NCBI RefSeq assembly: GCF_030247195.1 | Contig: NC_080672.1 | Span: 64,893,771-64,957,770, forward strand | DNA from: Topomyia yanbarensis | Taxonomy: Eukaryota; Arthropoda; Insecta; Diptera; Culicidae | Direction of reading: 5' to 3' | DNA length: 64,000 nucleotides | Shown here: positions 29,575 through 40,499 of the stretch, piece by piece | Position numbering within the stretch: the first letter of the stretch is position 1 | Layout of the letters: every line of letters begins with the position of its first letter | The notes under the pieces: generated by a model | Database searches by the model: none | What the model was told of the DNA's origin: nothing | The model's input: only the letters and a program-made list of their open reading frames with translations | Program-made: the position numbers and the translations under genes

Positions 29575-30978
29575 TATGAAAAATATAGAAGAATTGGGTT
29601 TGACTATATTTCGGCGATTTTGTTATAAGATATAACACCTAAATAACAAACTTTTTTTTCAAATATCTCATCTGGGTTATCCCCTAACCATTATAGGGAA
29701 CTTCAGGGGTGTGTTAGTTATTTAATTTTATGGCGAAGATTTTATTTTTATTATTTTCATTCTTTATAAGAATGGAATTATTAAAAATAGAATTTTTAAT
29801 AACTTTAGAGCAATATCATAACTGAAAAAATAAAAGACTCAATAGAATGAACATGATCATACAATGCACGAATTCATTCATTTTTCTTCTGCAACGTGCA
29901 GTGCAGTTCATTTCACGATTGGAAAAAATGGCGACTGGATTATCGAAAATTTTCGTGATTTTACATATTTAGTGTACGTCGTTGCACTAAACTTATTGTC
30001 AATAATAATGGAACTATTTTTCGTGAATGAATCAGGAATCAGTAGCGGCTGGATCAAATGGCACGTACCCCATGTTGATCGGAGATTTGTGACTTGTCGT
30101 GATTTGCCTTTTCATAATTTTTCCGATGGGAAGGACTGGGGTAGTGGTAAGGTTAAGGGTAAGGGAAATAACTACACAGAGACATATTCAACTTCACTCT
30201 GAAGGGAATAAAAGGCTCTTCTCGTTGAGCGTATATATCAACACCCCCGAGGGGGGGGGGGAGTATTGTGATAACAGAACGACAACACTCCCGATATTGT
30301 CATTCAAATCCAGCTTAAACCAATTTAGGTTTATAAACTTTCGCCTTAACTTTTTGGAAGTCATAGTTCAAAAGTTATAAACCTTTCTCGTCAAAAATTC
30401 CAGAGATCGATCGTCGATACTACAAAAATACTGTCGTATTTTCTCTGTAATCGGTGGGGTTCTCAGAACTTCTCAGCAAAATGCCCGCGAACAAAGTTTA
30501 TTGAAATCTAGGCTCATAAAAATATAAGAACTTTTTAAACATTCCTTAGTATTCCACGGGATGTTAAAGAATACCTTATTCTGGTGAAGTATATATATGG
30601 TTCGACAATCGACAATAAACGCTGTCCTCACACTTATTTCATCAAATTTTAGCCAATTTCTGTTTCAGTAAGGTACAGCTTTGTGCGTTTTCTGGAGAGA
30701 CCAACAATGCCATACTTTAAGCCAACCCCATTGAGATTGGTGAAAAAAAGTGTTAGGAGGGATTGAAAATAAACACCCATGAAGATCTTTTAACAGACCA
30801 TCCCTCAGCGCAATCGAAAAGTGACCTTTCTCCAACCTTGCTTGCACTCGATAAGTATTGAGACTCGCAGACTCTGTACAAGGAGCCGAAGCATTGAGCG
30901 TTCCATAGCGACTTGACCGGGATCCCTAATGATATGGGGAACCTCACTCTCTTCTAGCTTTCAGCATGTTAATCTACA
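29575..30978. other. Non-coding, no gene recognised
   Basis: Short frames (112 residues at 29864-30202, 93 at 30099-30380) show no family resemblance. A G tract lies at 30250-30261. No repeat ends were found. Confidence 0.4.
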
Positions 30979-32344
30979 AATTATGACTTTCATTGGTTTA
31001 GTTTTCGATAAAAATACACTGGAAAAAAATTCAGATTGGACAAGGAAACGTTTTTGCCTTTCTCATATAAAGAAAGGCTATACAGTCACTGCAAAAAACG
31101 ACTTTTCAACCGAGGCCCGGAGGGCCGAGTTTCATACACCATTCGATTCAGTTCGTCGAGATCGGCAAATGTCTCTGTGTGTGTATGTATGTGTGTGTAT
31201 GTGTGTGTCATTTAAACTCACAATTTTCTCAGAGATGGCTGAACCGATTTTCGCAAACTTAGTTTCATCAGAAAGGTATAACGCTCCCATAAGCTGCTAT
31301 TGAATTTTTAGTTGATCCGACTTCCGGTTCCGGAGTTACGGGTTGAAGAGTGCGGTCACACAGTAAATTCCCATATAAACTGGTACCACCATGATGTTCA
31401 AATGATGTAAAACATATTAAAATTGATGTAACATTACTCTGGTTTGCGGGTCTGGATCACTAATGATCAATCAAAGTAGCTTTGACCACATTGGCCACCT
31501 ATGACGGTTAATGACGCCCCCGGGGAACCCGCCAAGTTCCTAAGCTAATATCACACCCTTTCCCCAGCGAATTCTCTACCGATTTTTACAAACTTGATTT
31601 CAAATGAAAGATACAGTAATACCACTGACTGCTGCTGAATTTCATTCGGTTCTGACTCTTGCTTCCGGAGTTACAGGGGTGTTAGTAAGGATACACTGGA
31701 ATTTCCCATATAAATCGGTACAATCGTAATAGCTCAGATGCTAAAAACTATTGAAATGGTCACCAAATTACTTCTTATCGCAGATCTAGATAACTGATTG
31801 CCAATCAAACATTCTTTGAATATATTGTCCACTATGGACGATTCCGGAAGTCCGGAATGCCGGGCATATTCCACAATCAAAGTTACATCGGTTCTTCGGT
31901 GATGACTGAACCGATTTTCTCAAACCAATTCTCAAATGGAAGGCAAAATATGCAGTTGAGTATTGCGTCGCCGAGCCTCCCCCCCGCCTTGTCCTTACAC
32001 CTCCCTCCTTCATCACTCCCCTCCCCTTGGACCACCCTCATGCCCGCATTTCCTTCATCCACCCCGTATACCGAAAAAAGATGAAGGATTTCTGACTCAT
32101 ACTCCACTCCCACTCTACTAACCCCCCATTCCCTCCACTTTCAAACCCATTCCACCAACATTTCAAAATATAGTCACATGAAGATAACATTGAACTCATG
32201 CTGATTAAGCTAATTAAATATTATTCTTTTGCCTTTCTCATATAGAAAGGTTATGCAATTGCTCCAAAAACCGACTTTCTAACCGAGGCCCGGAGGGCCG
32301 AGTCTCATATAACATTCGACTCAGTTCGCCGAGATCGCAAAATA

Positions 32345-32416
32345 TCTGTGTGTATGTATGTGTGTATGCATGTATGTATGTATGTATGTATATATGTATG
32401 CATGTATGTATGTATG

Positions 32417-32450
<34 letters not shown>

Positions 32451-32536
32451 TGTATGTATGTATGTATGTATGTATGTATGTATGTATGTATGTATGTATG
32501 TATGTATGTATGTATGTATGTATGTATGTATGTATG
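32345..32536. repeat. TATG/CATA microsatellite, left of the R1-clade element
   Basis: Nearly perfect TATG repeats from about 32351, with a few CATG or TATA variants before 32425. It joins directly to the T run that is the poly(A) tail of the minus-strand retrotransposon. The long MYVC-type reading frames are artefacts of the 4 bp period. Confidence 0.95.
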
Positions 32537-33030
32537 TTTTTTTTTGAGAGCAGTAAAAAATTTTTCAGAAAAACCCTGAGTGAGGAAAAATGTACAAAAA
32601 CCCCATTGTCAGGGAACGGGTTTGGGCTGCCATCACCCGACCCGCTAAAAACCACTGCTCTTGCCCAGAACCTGATTCCTCTCCGGCACTACCCTACGGC
32701 ATTACTTCGGGGAGGGGTTTTTATGTGCATAGCACGCACTCTAATTCAACTACTTACTAGTTCGTTTCTTCCGTAGGGTGACAGCCCCACTCCTCTACAC
32801 ACCACCAATTCTCTACCATCCACACAGACTGGCAAGCTCTGCATGGCAGTCGGAAAGCTGGCTGTGAGTCGAGGCTTAGTACTCCTCCCCTACGAGTACA
32901 GTCTGAGCGGCAAACTTCTGACTGTCTAATTCACCGAGCTCTGCGGCTCGCTTGTGCCGGTTAGCACCGCAACTCCCTTCTCGCACCATTCAACGCCGTT
33001 TACTCTTTGAGCACCAGACTTGTTCGCGAA

Positions 33031-33665
33031 CTACTCGGTCTAGTCCCCGACGATGACCTAGCCTACTCCGACGGAGAATTCCCCGGCGAGAGAAGTTCTC
33101 CCGAAACCGAGCCAACCAACCAGATGTCGAGGTCAGTTCGGCGATTCCGGTGGAGCAGAGCGTCCGGATCGCTGATGCCCCGACGACCTGCGACTGGTGG
33201 TATTTCGTCGCGGTCTACTCAGTCTAGTCCCCGGCGGTGGATCTAGCTTACGCCGACGGAGAGTTCCCCGGCGAAGGAGGCTCCCCCGGTACCGATTCTT
33301 CTTTTGTTTTAGCACCACAATTTCATGAGCTCTTTGGCTTCCTCTCGTTCCGTTTCGCCCGATCTACTCGATCTAGTCCCCGGCGGTGGATCTAGCCTAC
33401 TCAACGGGCCATACAGTAGGTGCTGAGGTCTATCCGGCGATTCCGGTTGGAGCGTAACTTCCGGTTCACCGGCGCCCCAACGACCCACTGCTAGCTCTGC
33501 GACACGGTCTACTCGGTCCAATCCCCGGCGGTGGATATAGCCTCACGAGCTACCCGGAAGGACGTCGAGGTCGGCTCAGCGATTCCGGTGAAGCTTGACG
33601 TCCGGTTCCCAACTCGGTGCTACATCACGCACTACTCAACTGGTCCCCGGCGGTGGACCTAGTCT
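33031..33665 (-). repeat. Five imperfect tandem repeats in the R1-clade 3' UTR
   Basis: A core reading CTACTCGGTCTAGTCCCCGG, then CGGTGGATCTAGCCTAC on the plus strand, recurs at 33031, 33215, 33364, 33509 and 33632 (spacings 184, 149, 145 and 123 bp). GAGAGTTCCCCGGCG and GCGATTCCGGTGGAGC phrases accompany some copies. The last copy reaches the stop codon of the ORF. The whole block is GC-rich compared with its surroundings. Confidence 0.85.
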
Positions 33666-36600
33666 ACACAGTTGGAGAGTTCCCCGGCGGCGGAATTTCT
33701 CTCGAAACCCGATTTGCGGTTTCTTGTTGGTCTCTACGCCACTTCCTCTGCAACTCGGAGAGTATGCTCGAGACCACTCTGTTGACAGCGTCCCAGGTAT
33801 GTTCGTCACGGCACATCTCTTCGACGATATTGTCCGCTGTCATACCAGGTATACCCCTACGAACTTCTTCGAATCTAGGGCATTCGAAGACCACGTGTTC
33901 CGGTGTCTCCTGCACGGTCGCACAACCCGGGCAAAGGGGTGACGAAGCATGTCCAAACCGATGCAAGTACTTCCGGAAGCATCCGTGCCCGGACAAAAAC
34001 TGCGTCAAATGGAAGTTCACCTCTCCATGCTTCCTATGTACCCAGGCCGATACATTTGGGATGAATCGGTGGGTCCACCTTCCTTTCTCCGCGTTGTCCC
34101 ACTCCTGTTGCCATTTAGCCAACGAGTCCGCTCGAATCTGTCTCCTAGCGTTACGTGCATTTCTCCGCTGATAGCATTCCACGTCCTCCGCCAGGGTAAT
34201 GCAGATGGGGATCATCCCGGCGATAACGCATACTGCCTCCGACGATATTGTTCTGTAGGCACTCGCGACTCGTACGGCCATCAGTCGGAATGTCCTGTTT
34301 AGCTTTTCACGGTTCCGCTTGGTTTTCAGCGCAGCACTCCAGGCAGGAACCCCATATCGGAGTATCGATGACGAAACAGTAGATAGCAGACGTCTCGTAC
34401 TGCTTCTCGGACCGCCGACGTTTGGCATGATTCTCGCTATTGCGTTCGTTGCCTTCGCCGACTTTTCACAGGCGTAATCAACGTGGTTGTTGAAGCTCAA
34501 CCGGTCGTCGATTATAACTCCCAATTGCTTCAATGCACGTTTCGATGCAATCACGTGCCCTCCGACGTCGATCTGCATCCGTTGGACCGATCTGCAGTTA
34601 CTGACCAACAACACCTCCGTCTTGTGGTGAGCTATTTGCAGCTTGACCCCGTTCATCCAGCTCTCGATCGCGTCTATTGTCTCCGTCACCGACACCTCCA
34701 CTTCTTCAAGTGTCTCACCCATCACCGTTAGTGACACGTCGTCCGCGAAACCTACGATTTTCACTTTCCTAGGCAGCTGCAGCGTTAACACCCCATCGTA
34801 CATCCCGTTCCAAAGGGTTGGACCGAGAATGGATCCCTGAGGAACGCCCGCTGTGACACGCAATGACTTCTGTCCTTCGCTCGTCTCGTACAGTAGCACT
34901 CTGCTCTGAAAGTAGCTCTTCAGGATCTGGCACAGATAGTCGGGAACCCTCATTCTATGCAGCGCTGCAGCGATGGCTTCCCAGCTGGCACTGTTGAACG
35001 CGTTCTTCACATCTATCGTGACCACAGCGCAGTATCGATCTCCTCTTCGCTTCTGTTTAGATGACTTCTCGGCACTCTCGAGCACTATCCGAATTGCATC
35101 CACTGTCGATGCTCCTTTGCGCAAACCAAACTGCATCTTGGACAGTCCGCGCTCACCTTCCGTGAATTTCGTCAACCTGTTAAGAATGATCCTTTCCAGG
35201 AGTTTTCCGAGTGTATCCAGCAGGCATATGGGTCTGTACGAGGTCGGGTCGCCAGGTGGCTTCCCTGGCTTCGGCAGCAACACCAGCTTCTGGACCTTCC
35301 ACATTTCGGGGAAGTTGCCTTCATTTAGGCACTTCTGCATCACTATCCTGAACATGTCCGGATATGCCAGGATCGCAGCTTTCAGTACCACGTTTGGTAT
35401 TCCATCCGGACCAGGGGCTTTCTTTGGTTTTAGGCGCTTCGATGCTTCTACTAGCTCGTCGTTAGTCACTTGCCGATCCATGTTTGTTCCTTCTTCCTCG
35501 CCGTGCGGTGACGGTGGCCATATAGTTGGATCGTGCTTCGGGAAAAGACCCTCGACGATTATCTTCAGCTTGCTCGGACACATTTCGGCTGGCGTCGTCG
35601 GACCCTTCATTTTCGCCATCACGACTCGGTATGCGTCACCCCAGGGATTGGCGTCTACTTCTCGGCATAGCTCCTTGTGGCACTCTGACTTGCTAAGTCT
35701 GATCTCCCGTTTTAGAGCGGCCCTAGCTTCCCGAAACGATGCCTTATGCTCTTCTCTATCTGGTTCCGACCTTGCTCTTTGGGCCCGCCTTCTGGCTCTG
35801 AGACAAGCAGCGCGTAACGTACTAAGCGTCTCGTTCCACCAGTAAGCTGGACGCCGTTTGTTGCGTGGTTCCAGTTTTCGCGGCATTGTGGCGTCACAAG
35901 CCGCCACAATCCTTCTTGTTAGGTCAGCCGCATCCACGTTCTCGATCCCGCCGTTCGGCCGAAGTGCCTCAACAAAGAGGTCTTTGTTGAAGGCTTTCGT
36001 CTTCCACTTTCGTTCGCCGGTCACCCTTCTCTGTACTGCCGCGGGGTTCCGTTGGCCGATACGGTAGCGAATCTCCTGGTGGTCACTATGCGTATACGTT
36101 TCGCATACTCTCCAATCCATGTTCGCCGTCAATGAGGGACTACAGAATGTGACGTCTATGATGGACTCCCTCCCGTCTCTCCAAAATGTACTAACAGAGC
36201 CTTCATTGCACAATCGTACGTCTAACTTCGCTAGAGCTTCCTGCAGGATACACCCTCTTGTGTTGGTTACTCTACTGCCCCATTCCACAGCCCAGGCGTT
36301 GAAGTCACCACCAATGACTACCGGCTTCCGATCGATCAACTGCTCGGTTAACTGCTCCAGCATTAGGCTGAACTGCTCTACTGTCCACCTTGGGGGAGCG
36401 TAACAGCTACATACAAAGATGCCGTTGATTTTGGCTATCACGAAACCCTCATAGGAACGTTCTACCACTTCTTGGATAGGGAATCTTCCCATTACTTGTA
36501 TCGCTGCGGTTCCTGTTCTATCCGCCACCCAGTTACCGTTATTAGGGGGGACTTGATAAGGCTCTGCGATCAAAGCGACATCGCACATAGTTTCTGTCGT

Positions 36601-36702
36601 AGACTGCCACAACAGTTGCTGTGCGGTATCACAGTGATTCAGGTTTATCTGGGTCATCTCCATCACCGTTGGCCTGCAGTCGCCTTCTTGTACGCTGGGC
36701 AT
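33664..36702 (-). CDS. R1-clade ORF2: endonuclease and reverse transcriptase
   Basis: A 1012-residue intact protein. The APE-type endonuclease begins at about residue 16 (TQINLNHCDTAQQLLW) and shows ALIAEPY, VIGGDFNAW and THSDHQEIRY, so its key residues are present. The reverse transcriptase has KAPGPDGIPN, LLPKPGKPPGDPTSYRPICL, QFGLRKGASTVDAI, VTIDVKNAFNSASW, GVPQGSILGPTLWN and FADD at 652-655. Near the C terminus (about 924-945) CPGCATVQETPEHVVFEC is the zinc-knuckle-like motif typical of R1-clade proteins; there is no RNase H. The enzyme would nick target DNA and copy its own RNA there. The ATG at 36702 follows TAA directly (TAAATG). Translation in cis from a truncated copy is doubtful because any upstream promoter is lost. 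Confidence 0.9.
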   Translation of the reverse strand: MPSVQEGDCRPTVMEMTQINLNHCDTAQQLLWQSTTETMCDVALIAEPYQVPPNNGNWVADRTGTAAIQVMGRFPIQEVVERSYEGFVIAKINGIFVCSCYAPPRWTVEQFSLMLEQLTEQLIDRKPVVIGGDFNAWAVEWGSRVTNTRGCILQEALAKLDVRLCNEGSVSTFWRDGRESIIDVTFCSPSLTANMDWRVCETYTHSDHQEIRYRIGQRNPAAVQRRVTGERKWKTKAFNKDLFVEALRPNGGIENVDAADLTRRIVAACDATMPRKLEPRNKRRPAYWWNETLSTLRAACLRARRRAQRARSEPDREEHKASFREARAALKREIRLSKSECHKELCREVDANPWGDAYRVVMAKMKGPTTPAEMCPSKLKIIVEGLFPKHDPTIWPPSPHGEEEGTNMDRQVTNDELVEASKRLKPKKAPGPDGIPNVVLKAAILAYPDMFRIVMQKCLNEGNFPEMWKVQKLVLLPKPGKPPGDPTSYRPICLLDTLGKLLERIILNRLTKFTEGERGLSKMQFGLRKGASTVDAIRIVLESAEKSSKQKRRGDRYCAVVTIDVKNAFNSASWEAIAAALHRMRVPDYLCQILKSYFQSRVLLYETSEGQKSLRVTAGVPQGSILGPTLWNGMYDGVLTLQLPRKVKIVGFADDVSLTVMGETLEEVEVSVTETIDAIESWMNGVKLQIAHHKTEVLLVSNCRSVQRMQIDVGGHVIASKRALKQLGVIIDDRLSFNNHVDYACEKSAKATNAIARIMPNVGGPRSSTRRLLSTVSSSILRYGVPAWSAALKTKRNREKLNRTFRLMAVRVASAYRTISSEAVCVIAGMIPICITLAEDVECYQRRNARNARRQIRADSLAKWQQEWDNAEKGRWTHRFIPNVSAWVHRKHGEVNFHLTQFLSGHGCFRKYLHRFGHASSPLCPGCATVQETPEHVVFECPRFEEVRRGIPGMTADNIVEEMCRDEHTWDAVNRVVSSILSELQRKWRRDQQETANRVSREIPPPGNSPTV

Positions 36703-36714
36703 TTAAAGCCCAGC

Positions 36715-36823
36715 GTATGTATGTATGTATGTATGTATGTATGTATGTATGTATGTATGTATGTATGTATGTATGTATGTATGTATGTATGTATGTATGT
36801 ATGTATGTATGTATGTATGTATG

Positions 36824-36857
<34 letters not shown>

Positions 36858-37074
36858 TGTATGTATGTATGTATGTATGTATGTATGTATGTATGTATGT
36901 ATGTATGTATGTATGTATGTATGTATGTATGTATGTATGTATGTATGTATGTATGTATGTATGTATGTATGTATGTATGTATGTATGTATGTATGTATGT
37001 ATGTATGTATGTATGTATGTATGTATGTATGTATGTATGTATGTATGTATGCATATATGTATGTGTGTGTATGT
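36715..37074. repeat. TATG/CATA microsatellite, right of the R1-clade element
   Basis: About 340 bp of nearly perfect TATG repeats, one TATA variant near 36826 and a mixed TG/TATG end at 37050-37074. With 32345-32536 it formed one tract before the insertion, which makes the exact target duplication undefinable. The apparent MYVC frames are artefacts. Confidence 0.95.
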
Positions 37075-38193
37075 GCGAATTTGTTAACAAAATGTCCACA
37101 TCGGTTTCTCGAAGATGGCTGAACCGATTTTTACAAACTAAGATTCAAATGAAAGGTATAATATTCCCATAGGTTGCTATTGAATTTCATTTTCAACCGA
37201 CATCTTGTTTCGGATTACGAGTTGAAGAGTATGGTTACAAAACAAAATTAGTTGATTTGTCCACATCGGTTTCTCGGAATTTTCTGAACCGATTTTGAAA
37301 AACTTGATTTTAAATGAAAGGTCCATTAGCTGCTGTTGAATTTTGTGTGGATCCGAGTTCTGGTTCCTGAATTACAGGGTGATACGAACGATCACGCAGC
37401 AAATCCCGATTCTAACGAATTCTGCGATGAATGTAAAAAGGTGAATTTTTTTCTGAAATGTAAACACAACTGTTGAATTTGTAGATCTAGGTCACCAACA
37501 GTCATTCAAAGTCTCTTTGGCCACACTGGTCACCATCGACGGATCCGGAAGCATCCAAATTCAGAATAACGGTTACATTGGTTTCTCGAAAATGGCTAGA
37601 TCGATTTGATCAACTTTGTCTCAAATGAAAGGTGTTTCGTCCCCGGAAACTGATATTAAATTCCATCTCCATCCGACTTCCGGCTCCGGAGTTACGGGTT
37701 GTGGAGTGCGATCACATAGAAAACTCCGATTCAAACCGATACCGCAATTAATGCAAAAAGGTGCTCTTATATATACTTACCAAGTGTAATAAGAATGAAA
37801 GACATTTCCATAATGTTATATTGTACGAACCAGCTATTAAATCATAGTTTGGAGAAATGAGAAAGGCACAATTGCACCTCTAGGTGGATTAAAACAGGTT
37901 TTTTTTAATAACTTTTATTCCTTGAAATTGCCCATCTTGAATTTTTGACGGTGGGTAGGGAACATAATTACCTATTTTGGAACAAAATTTCATCCAGATC
38001 AAAGATGGTTTTTTTGTAAATCGGCTTTAAATTTTTAAAATCGATTTATTTGGCATGTTTAAAAAAAGCCCTTTTCAAAAGACAGTCTAGATGATTTTTG
38101 AAAAAAAAAAAACAAAATATACAAAGTGGCTTTTTGTGACAAAGTTCTCATGTACAGAAAGTTTCATTAAAAGCTGAGAGGGTGCAGCCATCA

Positions 38194-40495
38194 TTCGTTA
38201 GAGTTGGCGCAAAATTCGTAGAGGTATCAAAATTATATGAGTATGTTCATTAGAACATATAGTTATTTTGTTCCAAGTTAAATATTTCTATTTCCAAAGT
38301 TACTATAATACAAAAGTTTCACAAGTTTGAACTTCGTTCAGGATTGTTATGATTTAGATCGTTTAGGTACACATTTTCACAGAAGTCACAAGTCACAGAA
38401 GTCACACTGATATAACCTTTTAAATGTCAATGTCGTTTGGCTGCGAATATTTAAACAAACAGTCTACCGAATGTCTGACCCTGACACTGAACGGATAAAC
38501 AAAATTAAGTAAAATCAACATACATTTTTACGAGCTACATAGGCAACAGAGAGCTTACTGCACTGGTGATATTGACCAACCACAATTAAAAAACCCCTCG
38601 CCAAACAGCACCGTTGATACGCAATAAAGTGCATTAACTCTCACACGAACAGCAGCATTGGTTGGACCTGTGATAAAACATCGGCTTAATTGGATCAAAC
38701 CAGCGAAATCACTCTCGGCTTCATCGCGTTTTTGGGGTAGTAATCCGGAAAAAAAATCACAAAAAACGTTACACTTTCGCCTCCTGCATGGATACGCACG
38801 CGCACGGATGCGTATGTTTACTGGTGTCCAACATTAGTTGAGTGTTGAGTCGTCTTTTTTTCCCACATAAATTTTCATCATTATGGTGAAAATCGCAAAC
38901 GGTTCAACAAAGAAATGAAACACTCGACAAGCTGCTCTCTACTATAACAAACTAGCTGAAGCGGCTAATAAGCCGCCCATTTAGATTAGACATGAGTTTT
39001 AATTAGGTTTTAACTCCGATTATTTTCTCTCTCTCTCTCTCTCCACTTATTTTCTTCTTTAGGTAAGTCACGCAGCATCATCCCATCCAGTGAGAGAGGT
39101 TAATTGGTTCAAATATCGAATAATTTATTCAAGTAGGTATGACTTATGGCTTTTTATTTACCGGTCTATATGTTTGGGATTCTTCGGGGGCTGGGCAACC
39201 TCATCATGGCTTTTGTCTGTGGGAAATGGAAGTCGCGCTTTCAAACCGATTTATTTAGTGCAACTCGGAATGAGTACCGTTAATTATATCGGTGAAATCG
39301 GTGTACGATTGACATGTGGGTTGGAAACTATGTCGAAATTGACGTTTCTTGAGCAAGCTCATCGAGCTTTCAAATTGATTGAGGTAATAGTAACAGAGTT
39401 TTGGCAGCGATGGAGTAGAAACGATCGATTGAATGGTGAGACTATTGTCATAGACACTTCAATGGAACTGCATTGAGCTGCAGTTTATCCCAAGTGCAAT
39501 TTAATTGAAACGAGGGCGAGTAGAGAACTATTTCTTATGTACCTACTTATATGGGTAAAAGATCTTGGAATCGGAGTAATATTTTTCATGTTCAAAAAAC
39601 TCATATGTTGCACCGTGCAAGTGTATTTGAATTGGTTATTCACAAAAAAAAAAATTGACAAGCAAACGAATCCGACTTCATGGTTTGAGTCCCAAACACA
39701 TTGGTTTACCATCCATTAGCACTTTTCCACCAATCGGCAGCAGAGTATAATGGGGCGAAGCAGACAAGATGACACATTGCAGTACTGTTTGAACAACCGT
39801 GACCATCGGTTAGTTTCCGTTCACAACTCTCATCATTACGCTACTTTTGCGTTGTTGTCCACTGATCAGTGTGTCGTTGCAGTGAGGCCATCCAACCAAC
39901 AAATTTCATCGATCGACGCTCATCGGCACATAGATAATCACCCGAATCTATCGATCATTGTTTTGTTTAATACTTGTTCTGATAATTAAATTTCTATCTC
40001 GAGCACGGTATGCTAAACCCATGAAAGACACCCAAAGACGCGGTACAAATAGCAAAAATTCCAAAGATACCCAGATAACTCAATTGAACATGGATGGTGT
40101 TCTTTCGGTCAAAAGAAAAATAGTCGCTCAACGTAATTCCTATTTCTCGAGACTTAACGGCACATTATTCGGCCGTGACGGATATTTTACCGCTTGAGCG
40201 TTGTGGTTAGTTCCTCGAAGTAAGTAAATGCAATTTCTTGCGAAGGTCACTTTACGTCGGATTATTGTGTCAATGTTCCAGCTTGTGTCGTATAGGTATG
40301 TGGTGCAGAAACGGGACACACTTGCAAGTCCTGCTCATGCATTGGGGTATATAGGCATTACTGCGCTCAATTAATGTATTAGAATACAAACAATTGCAAT
40401 CTACCGTGATAAAGAACGACAAACGGACTATATTAAGTTAGACTCACCCTCTACATCATGATAGCAAGTCTTCGTCTATCTATTCGCTTGTTTGT
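38194..40495. other. Non-coding, no gene recognised
   Basis: Includes a short CT microsatellite at about 39029-39043 followed by TTTTCTTCTTTAG, which looks like a 3' splice site by composition but has no supported exon after it. The 128-residue frame at 39090-39476 has no family resemblance. The region at 38440-38900 and 39730-40200 is less repetitive and could be host single-copy DNA. Confidence 0.35.
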
Positions 40496-40499
40496 ACCC

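Larger units (their letters stand above)
32537..36714 (-). mobile_element. R1-clade (Waldo-like) retrotransposon in a CATA microsatellite, 5'-truncated
   Basis: 4178 bp on the minus strand. The 5' end at 36714 is fused to CATA repeats (36715-37074) and the 3' end is a run of nine A (T at 32537-32545) fused to more CATA repeats (32345-32536). It contains one intact EN/RT ORF and a 1.1 kb 3' UTR with tandem repeats. ORF1 is absent; a TAA directly precedes the ORF2 ATG, so truncation fell at the ORF1/ORF2 junction. R1-clade Waldo elements are known to insert into ACAY repeats, and this placement matches (ACAT)n. The family name is inferred from target and clade, not from a search. Confidence 0.8.
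31050..37894 (-). repeat. Family Y element, minus strand, two units, carrying an R1-clade insert
   Basis: Two right-end hairpins of family Y start at 31052 (TTTGCCTTTCTCATAT) and 32228, each followed by AACCGAGGCCCGGAGGGCCG and a TG/TATG microsatellite. The left end is at 37870-37894 (GAGAAAGGCACAATTGCACC). The two hairpins are about 1175 bp apart, the same unit size as at 10.3-14.15 kb. The second unit's microsatellite is split by the retrotransposon at 32537-36714; its remaining part, with three PuCCGGA/GTTACGGGTTG-type subrepeats, runs from 37075 to 37894. Units here are more diverged than in the plus-strand array. Confidence 0.7.
30979..38193 (+). mobile_element. Family X arm, split by nested insertions
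   Basis: 30979-31046 (ATTATGACTTTCATTGGTTT onward to GACAAGGAAACG) and 37895-38193 (AATAACTTTTATTCC onward to GAGAGGGTGCAGCC) are consecutive parts of the arm seen at 4706-5213 in inverse. The break falls at the T-rich tract that is intact in the 4.7 kb copy (AAGTTTTTTTTTTAAATAAC). Everything between is the Y element with its own insert. No second arm was found here. Confidence 0.75.

Noticed and set aside
33595..36403. Plus-strand frames of up to 290 residues opposite the R1-clade ORF
   Set aside because: Antisense shadows of a GC-rich ORF with no family resemblance of their own.
32348..37172. Long reading frames of alternating Met-Tyr-Val-Cys or Ile-His-Thr-Tyr residues
   Set aside because: They are produced by TATG/CATA microsatellites, whose 4 bp unit keeps all frames open; no gene is implied.
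39029..39476. Possible exon after a CT tract and TTTAG, with a 128-residue frame
   Set aside because: No protein family resemblance, no paired donor or neighbouring exon, and the frame is not distinguishable from chance.
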